A stretch of 64,000 bases of DNA. It comes from F23-B02 sp946405205. Lineage in GTDB: Bacteria; Bacillota; Clostridia; Oscillospirales; Oscillospiraceae. The stretch is taken from positions 1 to 64,000 of the forward strand of contig CAMJGL010000005.1 in the NCBI GenBank assembly GCA_946405205.1, read 5' to 3'. Numbering within the stretch: position 1 is the stretch's first letter; the number at the start of each line of letters is the position of its first letter. Positions 1 through 7,322 of the stretch are shown here, one piece after another. The position numbers and the translations under genes are program-made. Below the pieces are notes generated by a model, which was given only the letters and a program-made list of their open reading frames with translations, was not told where the DNA came from and did not search any database.

Positions 1-171
1 GCTGACCGCTTCGCCGGTAAGCGGATTTACAGGGCCGCTGACCACGTCGTGTTCATTTAAACCGCCCTGATCAACACCGGGGGCGACAGCATCACCATCA
101 TCCTTGCCGCAGCCGGAGAAAAGGCAGAGGATCATCGCCAATGCGATAATGAAAGTTAACAGTCGTTTCAA
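1..171 (-). CDS. DUF3048-type (YerB-like) lipoprotein, N-terminal fragment
   Basis: The first 57 codons of a secreted lipoprotein; the rest lies beyond the left edge. The start is a TTG at 171 with a GAGGTG ribosome site 7 nt upstream. A positively charged start (MKRLL), a hydrophobic core and a lipobox ending in Cys21 (LFSGC) mark a lipoprotein signal peptide. A flexible Asp/Gly-rich linker follows, then PVNPLTGEAV, which resembles the opening of the DUF3048/YerB domain. The family is membrane-anchored outside the cell and its role is not established. It is transcribed away from the ywlG-like gene from a back-to-back promoter. The family call rests on only the last ten residues. Confidence 0.7.
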   Translation of the reverse strand, partial: MKRLLTFIIALAMILCLFSGCGKDDGDAVAPGVDQGGLNEHDVVSGPVNPLTGEAVS

Positions 172-207
172 ATCGAAACACCTCACATTTTGTAGATTTG
201 CTCTCGT

Positions 208-236
208 ATTATACTATGTTTAGTGTGTGTTGTCAA
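208..236 (-). promoter_or_regulatory. SigA-type promoter of the lipoprotein gene
   Basis: On the minus strand a perfect TTGACA (231-236) and a perfect TATAAT (208-213) are separated by 17 nt. The -35 box shares bases with the -35 box of the opposing promoter. Confidence 0.8.
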
Positions 237-258
237 ATTGCGCAAAGAGTGGTATAAT
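230..258 (+). promoter_or_regulatory. SigA-type promoter of the ywlG-like gene
   Basis: TTGTCA (230-235) and TATAAT (253-258) with a 17-nt spacer, about 50 nt upstream of the ywlG-like start. Its -35 box overlaps that of the divergent lipoprotein promoter through the near-palindrome TTGTCAA. Confidence 0.8.
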
Positions 259-309
259 ATCAGCAGGTGAATTGTTATTTACTAAGCATAAAAAACGGAG
301 ATGAAATAT

Positions 310-852
310 ATGTATGAGATTATAAAGTCAGAGACCGAAAAGGCGATCAATGAGCTTATCGAAAAGTCCGGTCTTAAAGCAGGTGATATAGTTGCAGTAG
401 GATGCTCATCGAGCGAAATTCTGGGCGAGCATATCGGCAAGGGCTCATCGCCCGAGACCGGCGCGATCGTCGCGGAAACAATAATTTCATCGCTTTCGGA
501 GCACGGACTTTACCTTGCCGCCCAGTGCTGTGAGCATCTCAACAGGGCACTGGTCATCGAGCGTGAAGCGGCAGAAAGGTATTTCCTGGACGAGGTATGT
601 GTAAGACCCATGCCAAAGGCCGGAGGCTCGTTCGCGACGGCGGCGTATGACAGGATGAATGACCCCGTGGTCGTAGAGCATGTAAAGGCAAAAGCGGGGC
701 TTGACATCGGATATACTCTGATCGGCATGCACCTCAAGGATGTCGCCGTGCCTCTCAGGCTTTCCGTTAAGAAGATCGGTGAGGCCGGTGTCAACGCGGC
801 ATATACCCGCCCCAAGCTCATAGGCGGTTCGAGGGCTCACTATCCTGAATAA
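310..852 (+). CDS. YwlG/DUF436 (TIGR01440) family protein
   Basis: A 180-residue soluble protein of the conserved but uncharacterised TIGR01440/YwlG family of Firmicutes. Recognisable blocks are GCSSSEILGEHIGKGSS near the N-terminus and CCEHLNRALVIERE in the middle; the length matches the family. An in-frame ATG at 301 directly abuts the GGAG ribosome site (297-300), so the ATG at 310, with a 9-nt spacing, is the better start. No signal peptide or membrane segment is seen. It is a single-gene unit between a strong promoter and a bidirectional terminator shared with dapA. No function is assigned. Confidence 0.85.
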   Translation: MYEIIKSETEKAINELIEKSGLKAGDIVAVGCSSSEILGEHIGKGSSPETGAIVAETIISSLSEHGLYLAAQCCEHLNRALVIEREAAERYFLDEVCVRPMPKAGGSFATAAYDRMNDPVVVEHVKAKAGLDIGYTLIGMHLKDVAVPLRLSVKKIGEAGVNAAYTRPKLIGGSRAHYPE

Positions 853-867
853 TGCAATACAATTAAG

Positions 868-890
868 AAGGGGCGCGATTTGCGCCCCTT
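868..890. terminator. Bidirectional terminator between the ywlG-like gene and dapA
   Basis: A 9-bp perfect stem AAGGGGCGC/GCGCCCCTT with a 5-nt loop lies between the two convergent stop codons, so it can serve both strands. Confidence 0.75.
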
Positions 891-1787
891 TCAGATTTTA
901 ACGCTTAAACCGACGTCCTGCAGAGTCTCGATAAGTGTTTGCAGATGGGGCTCCGACATTTCCGTAAGCGGCAGACGGAGCTTACCGCAATCATTGCCTA
1001 TGAGCCTGAGCGCTGTCTTGACCGGTATGGGATTTGTCTCAATGAACAGATCGGAAAAAAGCTTCGCATATTTAAAATATAACTGCTGCGCCTGAGCATA
1101 GTCCCCTTCAAGGCACAGAGCACAAAGCTTTGCGACTGCTCCGGGCACGATATTTGACGCGACCGATATTACACCCAGCGCGCCTAATGCCATCATGGGG
1201 ACGGTGTTGTCGTCATTTCCGCTCCAAATGAAAAGGTCATCTCCGCAGGCGGCCCGTGTCATAGCGAAAAGAGTAAAATCACCGGAGGCCTCCTTAACGC
1301 CGTTTATATTCGGATGCTCGGCAAGCTCAACATAGGTCTCAAGCTTAACGCCTATGCTCGTTCTTGAAGGAACATTGTACACGATCATCGGGCTATCTAC
1401 TCTGTCGGCAACGTATGTAAAGTGTTCTATGAGACCCTTTTGTGTGGTCTTGTTGTAATACGGAGTTACCATCAATATGCCGTCTGCATCGCATCTGAGC
1501 GCGCACTTTGCAAATTTGAGCGCTTTCTGCGTGTCATTACTGCCGACGCCGGCAATTATTTTCATCCTGCTGTCGTTATATCTGCAAGCAAATTCTATAA
1601 GCTCCTCATGCTCGTAAGCGCTCATCGTGGCGTTTTCGCCTGTTGTGCCGCATACTACGAGTGCGGCCGTGCCGTTGTCGTATTGGAAATCTATCAGCTC
1701 CGCCATCTTATCATAATCTATCCCGTTTTCACCGAAGGGAGTTACGATCGCCGTACAGGAGCCTTTAAAAATCGGTGTTTTGAACAT
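891..1787 (-). CDS. dapA: 4-hydroxy-tetrahydrodipicolinate synthase
   Basis: Condenses pyruvate with aspartate semialdehyde, the first committed step of lysine, diaminopimelate and dipicolinate synthesis in the cytosol. The 298-residue TIM-barrel protein has the CGTTGE pyruvate loop at 46-51, the relay tyrosine Tyr137 (YNVPSRTS) and the Schiff-base Lys165 (GVKEASGD). The ATG at 1787 is chosen because GGAGGG lies just upstream; an earlier in-frame start at 1823 has no ribosome site. It is monocistronic. In a spore former this enzyme also feeds dipicolinic acid. Confidence 0.95.
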   Translation of the reverse strand: MFKTPIFKGSCTAIVTPFGENGIDYDKMAELIDFQYDNGTAALVVCGTTGENATMSAYEHEELIEFACRYNDSRMKIIAGVGSNDTQKALKFAKCALRCDADGILMVTPYYNKTTQKGLIEHFTYVADRVDSPMIVYNVPSRTSIGVKLETYVELAEHPNINGVKEASGDFTLFAMTRAACGDDLFIWSGNDDNTVPMMALGALGVISVASNIVPGAVAKLCALCLEGDYAQAQQLYFKYAKLFSDLFIETNPIPVKTALRLIGNDCGKLRLPLTEMSEPHLQTLIETLQDVGLSVKI

Positions 1788-1802
1788 CAGCTTCCCTCCA
1801 AT

Positions 1803-1831
1803 CCTATATTCGCTTAACAGCATATGGTCAA
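1803..1831 (-). promoter_or_regulatory. Promoter of dapA
   Basis: Minus-strand TTGACC (1826-1831), a 17-nt spacer, then TATAGG (1803-1808), ending about 15 nt before the start codon. Confidence 0.55.
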
Positions 1832-1856
1832 TTGCCGGCGGATATTACTGAAAACA

Positions 1857-1885
1857 TTGAATTTTCCGGCGGGACGTATTATAAT
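1857..1885 (+). promoter_or_regulatory. SigA-type promoter of the SpoIID-like gene
   Basis: TTGAAT (1857-1862), a 17-nt spacer and TATAAT (1880-1885), 29 nt before the start codon. No SigE-like pair was found here, which is unexpected for a spoIID-type gene. Confidence 0.6.
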
Positions 1886-1914
1886 ATATTGCCTGACGCA
1901 AGAGGGGGAGAGAT

Positions 1915-3405
1915 ATGATCATGATTGAACGGTACAGAAAAATACTGAAATATATACTTATTCTTGCCGTGATGGTTTCAGCTCTTCCCTCAGTGGCCTC
2001 TGCCGACGGCGAGGAGGCTCCCGCGCCCGCATATTTTGATATTGAGCAGAGAGTACAAACGATAAAGGTCGGCCTTAATTCGGGTTCATCCGCTTTATAT
2101 GAAGCAAGACTGCTCAATAAAACAGGCAGCGGGTATGCCTTAGGATACTATGACCATGCCAGAGTATTTCACGAATTGGGGTATACTGACTGCGCGGCTC
2201 TGTCTATGCGCGGGGATGTTGGCTTCGTTCTGTCGGATGATGCAAAAGTCGGCCCTTATCACATGCTCCTGAACGCGGTTTACGGCAGCTTTGAAGAGGC
2301 AAAGTCGGCCGCAGACGGGCTGTGGGGCGGCTTTCCGGCTTACATAGACGGCCAATACCGCGTACTCGTCGGTACGTATGCCAATGAAAGCAAAACATAT
2401 AAAGCGATAAACGAGCGCGGCATGGACGCGCAGGCTTTCACTGGAAGCAGCAGCTCCGTACTTGCGGCGGAAACGGATACCTGGGAGCTCAAGTTTTTGT
2501 ATGATAACGGTCAGAACACAAAGCTTTCCGTCAGGCCCGCCGGCGCAGATAAGCCGGAAACATGGTTCGGCGGCAACGCTTATTATGGAGATTTTGAGTT
2601 TATCCGCAGCGGGGACAGGCTTGCGGTAATAAACTATGTTGGCCTTGAGGACTATGTAAAAGGCGTGCTTCCGTATGAAATGAACGGAGAATGGCCGCTC
2701 GAGGCGCTCAAGGCTCAGGCTGTGTGCGCAAGAACATATGCTCTGAACAATATCAACGCGTACTGCTACAGTGGCTTTGACCTGAGAAACGATACCTACA
2801 GTCAGGTATACCGCGGCATTACCGGCACCACGGAAAACACAGATAACGCCGCTGAGCTGACCGCCGGAAAGCTTGTTCGGTACCGCGGCGCTGTGTGCAA
2901 GGTGTACTATATGTCCTCTGACGGAGGCAGCACCGACAGCGGCGCAAATGTTTTCTCCCAACGCAGGGCATACCTCAGCGGAACGGTGGATCCCTACGAG
3001 GACGGTATCGAGTTTTACAACAAGACATGGAAAAGCGAGCTCATATCTGAGAGCATCGTTTACCGGCTTTCACGTTACGGTCATGAGCTTTCGGAGATAG
3101 CAGAAATCAATGCTGTCCATTCCGACATGGGAAATGTTATCGAGCTCGAAATAAAAGATATAAACGGTAAGACAATAAGAATCTCGGGAGAAGACTGTTT
3201 TCGCGCATTGGGCTTAAACAGCCTGCATTACCGTGTCAGCAAGCAGGAAAACGAGGAGAGCGAGGCCGTGTTCGTCTTTGAAGGCGGCGGATGGGGGCAT
3301 AACTGCGGAATGAGCCAGTGGGGCGCGTATTCCATGGTGCATTTGCACGGAGCCTCATGCAATGAGATCATAGATTTTTATTTTAACGGAGCATACATCG
3401 GATGA
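1915..3405 (+). CDS. SpoIID/LytB-domain lytic transglycosylase-like protein
   Basis: A 496-residue exported protein of the SpoIID/LytB family, which cleaves denuded glycan strands; SpoIID itself drives septal peptidoglycan remodelling during engulfment. Residues 1-30 form a signal peptide or anchor. A SPOR-like segment lies near 70-165 (ending YRVLVGTYAN). The SpoIID core runs from about 190 to the end, with the catalytic-type PYEM Glu255 in VLPYEMNGEWPLEALKAQ and the C-terminal HNCGMSQWGAYSM motif. It is longer than Bacillus SpoIID because of the N-terminal insert. GGGGGAG precedes the ATG. Its stop overlaps the queA start (ATGA), indicating coupling. Whether this is the engulfment SpoIID or a vegetative paralogue cannot be decided here. 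Confidence 0.85.
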   Translation: MIMIERYRKILKYILILAVMVSALPSVASADGEEAPAPAYFDIEQRVQTIKVGLNSGSSALYEARLLNKTGSGYALGYYDHARVFHELGYTDCAALSMRGDVGFVLSDDAKVGPYHMLLNAVYGSFEEAKSAADGLWGGFPAYIDGQYRVLVGTYANESKTYKAINERGMDAQAFTGSSSSVLAAETDTWELKFLYDNGQNTKLSVRPAGADKPETWFGGNAYYGDFEFIRSGDRLAVINYVGLEDYVKGVLPYEMNGEWPLEALKAQAVCARTYALNNINAYCYSGFDLRNDTYSQVYRGITGTTENTDNAAELTAGKLVRYRGAVCKVYYMSSDGGSTDSGANVFSQRRAYLSGTVDPYEDGIEFYNKTWKSELISESIVYRLSRYGHELSEIAEINAVHSDMGNVIELEIKDINGKTIRISGEDCFRALGLNSLHYRVSKQENEESEAVFVFEGGGWGHNCGMSQWGAYSMVHLHGASCNEIIDFYFNGAYIG

Positions 3406-4424
3406 ACAAAACGGATTTTTATTTTGACCTGCCGGAGCGGCTTATAGCGCAGACCCCGCTTGAAAAGCGCGATACCTCGCGACTGCTGCATCTCGATAAA
3501 ACGACAGGGGAGATAGAGCACAGGCATTTTTACGACATTAAGCAGTACCTCAGAAAAGGGGACTGCCTCGTGCTCAACGATTCGCGTGTGCTTCCGGCAA
3601 GGCTTATCGGCGCAAGACCCACCGGCGGTTCGGTGGAACTCGTTTTGCTGAAAGACCTGGGAGACGGCTGCTGGGAGTGCCTGAGCCGCCCGGGGAGAAA
3701 GACAAAGCCCGGACAGGAGATTATTTTCGGAAACGGAGAGCTAACCGCAACGGTGCAGAGCGTGACCGAGGGCGGAAACAGGATAGTGAAATTCCACTTC
3801 GAGGGCGTTTTTCTCGAGGTTCTCGAAAGACTCGGTAAAATGCCGCTGCCTCCGTATATCAAGGAAGAGCTCAAGGATTCCGAGAGATATCAGACAGTGT
3901 ATTCAAAGGAACTCGGCAGTGCCGCTGCTCCGACGGCCGGACTGCATTTCACAAAGGAATTGCTTCGAGAGATAGAGGAAATGGGCGTCAAAATATGCTT
4001 CGTGACCCTCCATGTCGGGCTTGGGACCTTCAGACCCGTCAAGGCGGAGAATATAGAAGACCATGAGATGCACTCGGAGTTTTGTATGGTACCGGCGGAA
4101 ACCGCAAAAACTATTAACGAAGCCAAACTCAGCGGCGGAAGAGTTATTGCCGTTGGAACTACATCCTGCAGAACGCTTGAAAGCTTTGCAAAAGAAGACG
4201 GGACGATAGAGGAGACCGCCGCGTGGACCAACATTTTCATATATCCCGGGTATAAATTCAAATGCGTCGATGCCCTGATAACGAATTTTCATCTGCCCGA
4301 AAGCACGCTGATAATGCTTGTCTCGGCGCTTGCGGGAAGGGAAAGCATACTGCACGCATATAACGTCGCCGTTAAGGAGGAGTACAGATTTTTCTCCTTC
4401 GGAGACGCAATGTTCATTGAGTGA
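3402..4424 (+). CDS. queA: tRNA preQ1(34) S-adenosylmethionine ribosyltransferase-isomerase
   Basis: Transfers and isomerises the ribose of SAM onto preQ1 in tRNA anticodon position 34, giving epoxyqueuosine. The 340-residue length is normal. Family blocks include NDSRVLPARLIG near residue 45, SAAPTAGLHFT in the middle and ALITNFHLPESTLIMLVSA near the C-terminus. The start overlaps the preceding stop by four bases and tgt follows after 10 nt, so the queA-tgt-yajC order typical of Firmicutes is kept. The reaction assignment is from the family. Confidence 0.97.
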   Translation: MNKTDFYFDLPERLIAQTPLEKRDTSRLLHLDKTTGEIEHRHFYDIKQYLRKGDCLVLNDSRVLPARLIGARPTGGSVELVLLKDLGDGCWECLSRPGRKTKPGQEIIFGNGELTATVQSVTEGGNRIVKFHFEGVFLEVLERLGKMPLPPYIKEELKDSERYQTVYSKELGSAAAPTAGLHFTKELLREIEEMGVKICFVTLHVGLGTFRPVKAENIEDHEMHSEFCMVPAETAKTINEAKLSGGRVIAVGTTSCRTLESFAKEDGTIEETAAWTNIFIYPGYKFKCVDALITNFHLPESTLIMLVSALAGRESILHAYNVAVKEEYRFFSFGDAMFIE

Positions 4425-4434
4425 GGAAGCATTA

Positions 4435-5565
4435 ATGTATAGATTAATAGCTCAGGAAGGACGCGCAAGGCGCGGTGAATTTGAAACAGCCCACGGCCTT
4501 GTCCAGACGCCGGTATTCATGAATGTCGGGACCGCCGCCGCTATCAAGGGAGCCTTGTCGGCTGCCGACCTCAAGACCATAGGCTGTCAGGTTGAGCTTT
4601 CCAACACATATCATCTGCACCTCAGACCCGGCGACGCACTTGTAAAGCAAATGGGCGGCCTGCACAAATTCATGACCTGGGACGGGCCTATTCTGACTGA
4701 CAGCGGCGGGTTTCAGATCTTTTCGCTTGCGAGCCTGAGAAAGATAAGCGAAGAAGGCGTCAGGTTCAACTCGCATATAGACGGACGGCACATTTTTATG
4801 GGGCCTGAGGAAAGTATGCGAATCCAGTCAAATCTCGGGTCGGATATCGCGATGGCATTTGATGAGTGCATTAAGATACCGTCGCCCAGAGAATATGTTC
4901 AAAAATCCTGCGACCGCACCTACAGATGGCTGGTAAGATGCAAAGCGGCTCTGTCAGAGTATAACAGCACGGACGATGCCGTTAATCCCGGTCAGCAGCT
5001 GTTCGGAATCAACCAGGGCGCGACTTTTGCCGATATCAGAGTTGAGCACATGAAAAAAATAGCCGAGCTTGACCTTCCGGGGTATGCGATCGGCGGACTT
5101 GCGGTAGGGGAGAGCCATCAGGAGATGTACGACACCATCGAGGCGGTCGAGGAGTATATGCCAAAGGACAAGCCCCGTTACCTGATGGGAGTAGGTACCC
5201 CGGGAAATATTATCGAAGGCGTTGCAAGAGGCGTAGACTTTTTCGACTGCGTTATGCCGGCGCGAAACGGCAGGCACGGGCATTTGTTTACCTGGAACGG
5301 AATTATCAACATCAAAAACGAGAAGTACATGGCTGATAGTCAGCCAATTGATGCCGAGTGCGACTGCCCTGTATGCAGGCGCTATACGAGGGCTTATGTA
5401 AGGCATCTGTTCAAAGCAAACGAGATGCTCGCAATGCGATTTGCGGTAACTCATAACCTGTATTTCTATAATAAGCTGACCGAAAGGATACGGAACAGCC
5501 TTGAACAGGGGACTTTCAATGAATTTCGGGGAAAGTATTCAAAATTATTGGATACGCGAATATAA
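4435..5565 (+). CDS. tgt: tRNA-guanine transglycosylase (queuine/preQ1)
   Basis: Exchanges guanine-34 for the queuosine precursor in GUN-anticodon tRNAs, acting just before QueA. The 376-residue protein shows DSGGFQIFSLA with Asp89, the FDCVMPARNGRHG block with the second catalytic Asp, and the zinc site CDCPVC...H in the last 60 residues. The ATG at 4435 is preceded by GAGGAAG; upstream in-frame ATGs lie inside queA. It forms one transcription unit with queA. Confidence 0.97.
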   Translation: MYRLIAQEGRARRGEFETAHGLVQTPVFMNVGTAAAIKGALSAADLKTIGCQVELSNTYHLHLRPGDALVKQMGGLHKFMTWDGPILTDSGGFQIFSLASLRKISEEGVRFNSHIDGRHIFMGPEESMRIQSNLGSDIAMAFDECIKIPSPREYVQKSCDRTYRWLVRCKAALSEYNSTDDAVNPGQQLFGINQGATFADIRVEHMKKIAELDLPGYAIGGLAVGESHQEMYDTIEAVEEYMPKDKPRYLMGVGTPGNIIEGVARGVDFFDCVMPARNGRHGHLFTWNGIINIKNEKYMADSQPIDAECDCPVCRRYTRAYVRHLFKANEMLAMRFAVTHNLYFYNKLTERIRNSLEQGTFNEFRGKYSKLLDTRI

Positions 5566-5570
5566 AACAC

Positions 5571-5599
5571 TTGAAATTGCGCAGATTAATATGTATAAT
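5571..5599 (+). promoter_or_regulatory. Promoter of yajC
   Basis: TTGAAA (5571-5576), 17 nt, TATAAT (5594-5599), in the gap after tgt. Confidence 0.7.
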
Positions 5600-5648
5600 T
5601 AGTCCATATCTTATGTAAAAACAATTCTAATTGAAAAAGGAGCAAATT

Positions 5649-5969
5649 ATGTTTTTAACCGGTACAGGCGGCGGAACTGGCGGCTCAGTTTCCATGATTC
5701 TTATGCTTCTTCTTTTCTTCGTGCTGATGTGGTTCTTCATGATCAGACCCGAAAAGAAAAAGCAGAAAAAAGTCGAGGCTATGCGCAATGCGCTCAGTGT
5801 TGGCGATGAGATAATCACCATCGGCGGCGTTATGGGCACCATTGTTCATATAACTGAGGATGACATCACCATCGAGACCAGCGAGGACAAGGTCCGCGTT
5901 CAGTTCAAGAAGTGGGCTGTAAGCACCAACGTCAGAGCAGAAGCCGCTGAAGCAAAAGAGAAAAAATAA
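5649..5969 (+). CDS. yajC: Preprotein translocase subunit YajC
   Basis: Accessory subunit of the Sec translocon, associated with SecDF. The 106-residue protein has a short Gly-rich N-terminus, one membrane span at about residues 13-32, the typical FFMIRPEKKKQKK stop-transfer segment and a cytoplasmic tail with the GDEIITIGGVMGTIVHI block. The ATG at 5649 follows AAGGAG by 7 nt; an upstream in-frame start lacks this. secDF, the usual neighbour, is absent; the next gene is a small membrane protein. Confidence 0.95.
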   Translation: MFLTGTGGGTGGSVSMILMLLLFFVLMWFFMIRPEKKKQKKVEAMRNALSVGDEIITIGGVMGTIVHITEDDITIETSEDKVRVQFKKWAVSTNVRAEAAEAKEKK

Positions 5970-5982
5970 ATAGAATTAATTA

Positions 5983-6031
5983 TCCCTCCGGCTAATATGA
6001 TGTACAAACATCATTAGTCGGGGGGATTTTT
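5983..6031 (+). promoter_or_regulatory. Terminator-like hairpin holding the SD of the TIGR04086 gene
   Basis: A 13-bp outer stem (5983-5995 with 6014-6026, two G-U pairs) and a 5-bp inner stem (TGATG/CATCA) close a TACAAA loop. TTTTT follows and touches the ATG at 6032. The 3' arm is GGGGGGA, the only ribosome site for the next gene. It looks like an intrinsic terminator for yajC and at the same time an SD-blocking hairpin. A SigE-like promoter is much less clear here than at spoIVA or cwlD. Confidence 0.6.
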
Positions 6032-6442
6032 ATGTCTGGAAGCAAGAGTATAGAAAAAGGACAAATTGTAAAAGGCTTGATCATAGCTATGGCTGTATCA
6101 GCAATACTATGTATGGCATATGCACTTTTGATAGAGAAGGGGAAGTGTACAGCAGACAATGCTGACATTGTGCTGAGTGCAATAGTGCTGTTCTGTGCCG
6201 CCATAGGAAGTGCTGCTGCAGCCATCGGGAGCACGAACAGGCTTATAAGGGGACTTATAACAGGGATTATTTTTTCGGTCATATTGGTAATAATCCCGAT
6301 CCTTGCATATCCCGATGCAATAAGCTGGAGCAGAATAATCAGGGTCGTTGCCGTATCCACAGGCGGAGGGCTGATCGGTGGAATAGTCAATTTGGGCAAA
6401 AGTAACAAAAAATTTCGCAAAAGCCACAAAAAGCGAATATGA
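6032..6442 (+). CDS. TIGR04086 family small membrane protein
   Basis: A 136-residue integral membrane protein with four predicted spans (about 13-33, 44-66, 70-92 and 100-122) and a very basic C-terminal tail (KSNKKFRKSHKKR). Size, layout and position after yajC fit the TIGR04086/YrzE family, whose function is unknown; some members are linked to sporulation. The SD GGGGGGA lies inside a terminator-like hairpin, so expression from yajC read-through should be low. The family call is by overall pattern. Confidence 0.7.
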   Translation: MSGSKSIEKGQIVKGLIIAMAVSAILCMAYALLIEKGKCTADNADIVLSAIVLFCAAIGSAAAAIGSTNRLIRGLITGIIFSVILVIIPILAYPDAISWSRIIRVVAVSTGGGLIGGIVNLGKSNKKFRKSHKKRI

Positions 6443-6733
6443 GATAACTGGAAGTATAATTGCGCGTAAGTTTACATAATTCTATTTGATAACCTATATA
6501 TAGTACGTTAGCGCAAATCACATGCCCAAATATTGCGATTATACAAGGTATAATCAGCTCAAAAACGGAGAGCAGTAGCTTGGTTTACATAATACAGTTT
6601 ACATAATATATCGACATAATTAACAAAAATCATCAATTTTTTCAAAAAGCCTTGATTACATTCAAAAATTGTATTATATTGTGAATAAACAGAAATTATG
6701 TAAATCCATAAGTTATTCTCTATAACGAGCTTT
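6443..6733. repeat. AT-rich intergenic region with four TTTACATAAT sites
   Basis: About 300 nt without a gene. The 10-mer TTTACATAAT occurs three times directly (6471-6480, 6584-6593, 6598-6607) and once inverted (6695-6704). The second and third copies lie 14 nt apart start to start, roughly one and a third helical turns. The region also holds the promoter of the next gene. The copies look like binding sites for an unknown regulator; no RNA gene or mobile element was recognised. Confidence 0.5.
6652..6680 (+). promoter_or_regulatory. Promoter before the 177-aa membrane protein
   Basis: TTGATT (6652-6657), 17 nt, TATATT (6675-6680). The inverted TTTACATAAT copy (6695-6704) lies just downstream, near the expected transcript start. 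Confidence 0.45.
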
Positions 6734-6748
6734 ATGTGGAGAGTACTG

Positions 6749-7282
6749 ATGGAACATTTATTTATACGGAAAAAACTCAGGCTGTCCGCCGGATCTGACC
6801 CTCGGATTTTGATTGTCTGTTTGGCGATTTTCTGCGGTGCGGGCTTGTTTGCGCTCATAAGGGACGAGGCTGTCGGCTATATTGTGCCGCTTGTAGCCGC
6901 GCTTGGCGTTGAGCCTGTTTTTCTGCCCGCGATACTTTGCCTGCTTATACTTACTGCGCTGCATTCAGGGATACTGTCGGCGGCTGCTTTTGCTGTTGTA
7001 CCGTGTATTTGTGCTGCTTGCGGTTTTTCCGCAGCAGCGGCTTCCTATACTTACAGCGGCGCTTTTTTTCCAGCAAAGGAATTTTTGCTCTTTTCATTAT
7101 TGGTTTTTGCGTATGTTTTTTCTGTGCTCGTTGCGTCGACGGGTACTTTGAAGCTTTCAAAAAGCATCCAGAACTGCATAAGAGTAAATAAAGCTCTTAA
7201 AACTGAGCTTTTTAGATATCAGTTTATATTTATCCTAATAGTGTTGCTGCTGATCGTGATCGGTTATTTTGCACTGAAATGA
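6749..7282 (+). CDS. Integral membrane protein of unknown function, in SpoIIM-like position
   Basis: A 177-residue, very hydrophobic protein with about five membrane spans (roughly 20-38, 47-68, 70-95, 108-130 and 150-175) and basic loops. The ATG at 6749 follows GGAGAG by 7 nt and is preferred over 6734. In Bacillus, spoIIM lies close to xerD, and this gene sits directly before xerD with a similar size, so a divergent SpoIIM-like role is possible. No motif confirms it and I do not assign the name. Its upstream region carries the repeated TTTACATAAT sites. Confidence 0.6.
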   Translation: MEHLFIRKKLRLSAGSDPRILIVCLAIFCGAGLFALIRDEAVGYIVPLVAALGVEPVFLPAILCLLILTALHSGILSAAAFAVVPCICAACGFSAAAASYTYSGAFFPAKEFLLFSLLVFAYVFSVLVASTGTLKLSKSIQNCIRVNKALKTELFRYQFIFILIVLLLIVIGYFALK

Positions 7283-7322
7283 CCGGTTTAATCATATGAA
7301 TTTTCAGAAAGGGGGTTGTTGA

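Noticed and set aside
1820..1915. SigE-like promoter before the SpoIID-like gene
   Set aside because: CATTGAAT and CATATGGT fragments have no partner -35 at 13-15 nt; a SigA-type pair fits better.
6443..6733. CRISPR array or insertion-sequence remnant from the TTTACATAAT copies
   Set aside because: The repeat is 10 nt, unevenly spaced and without spacers or a transposase.
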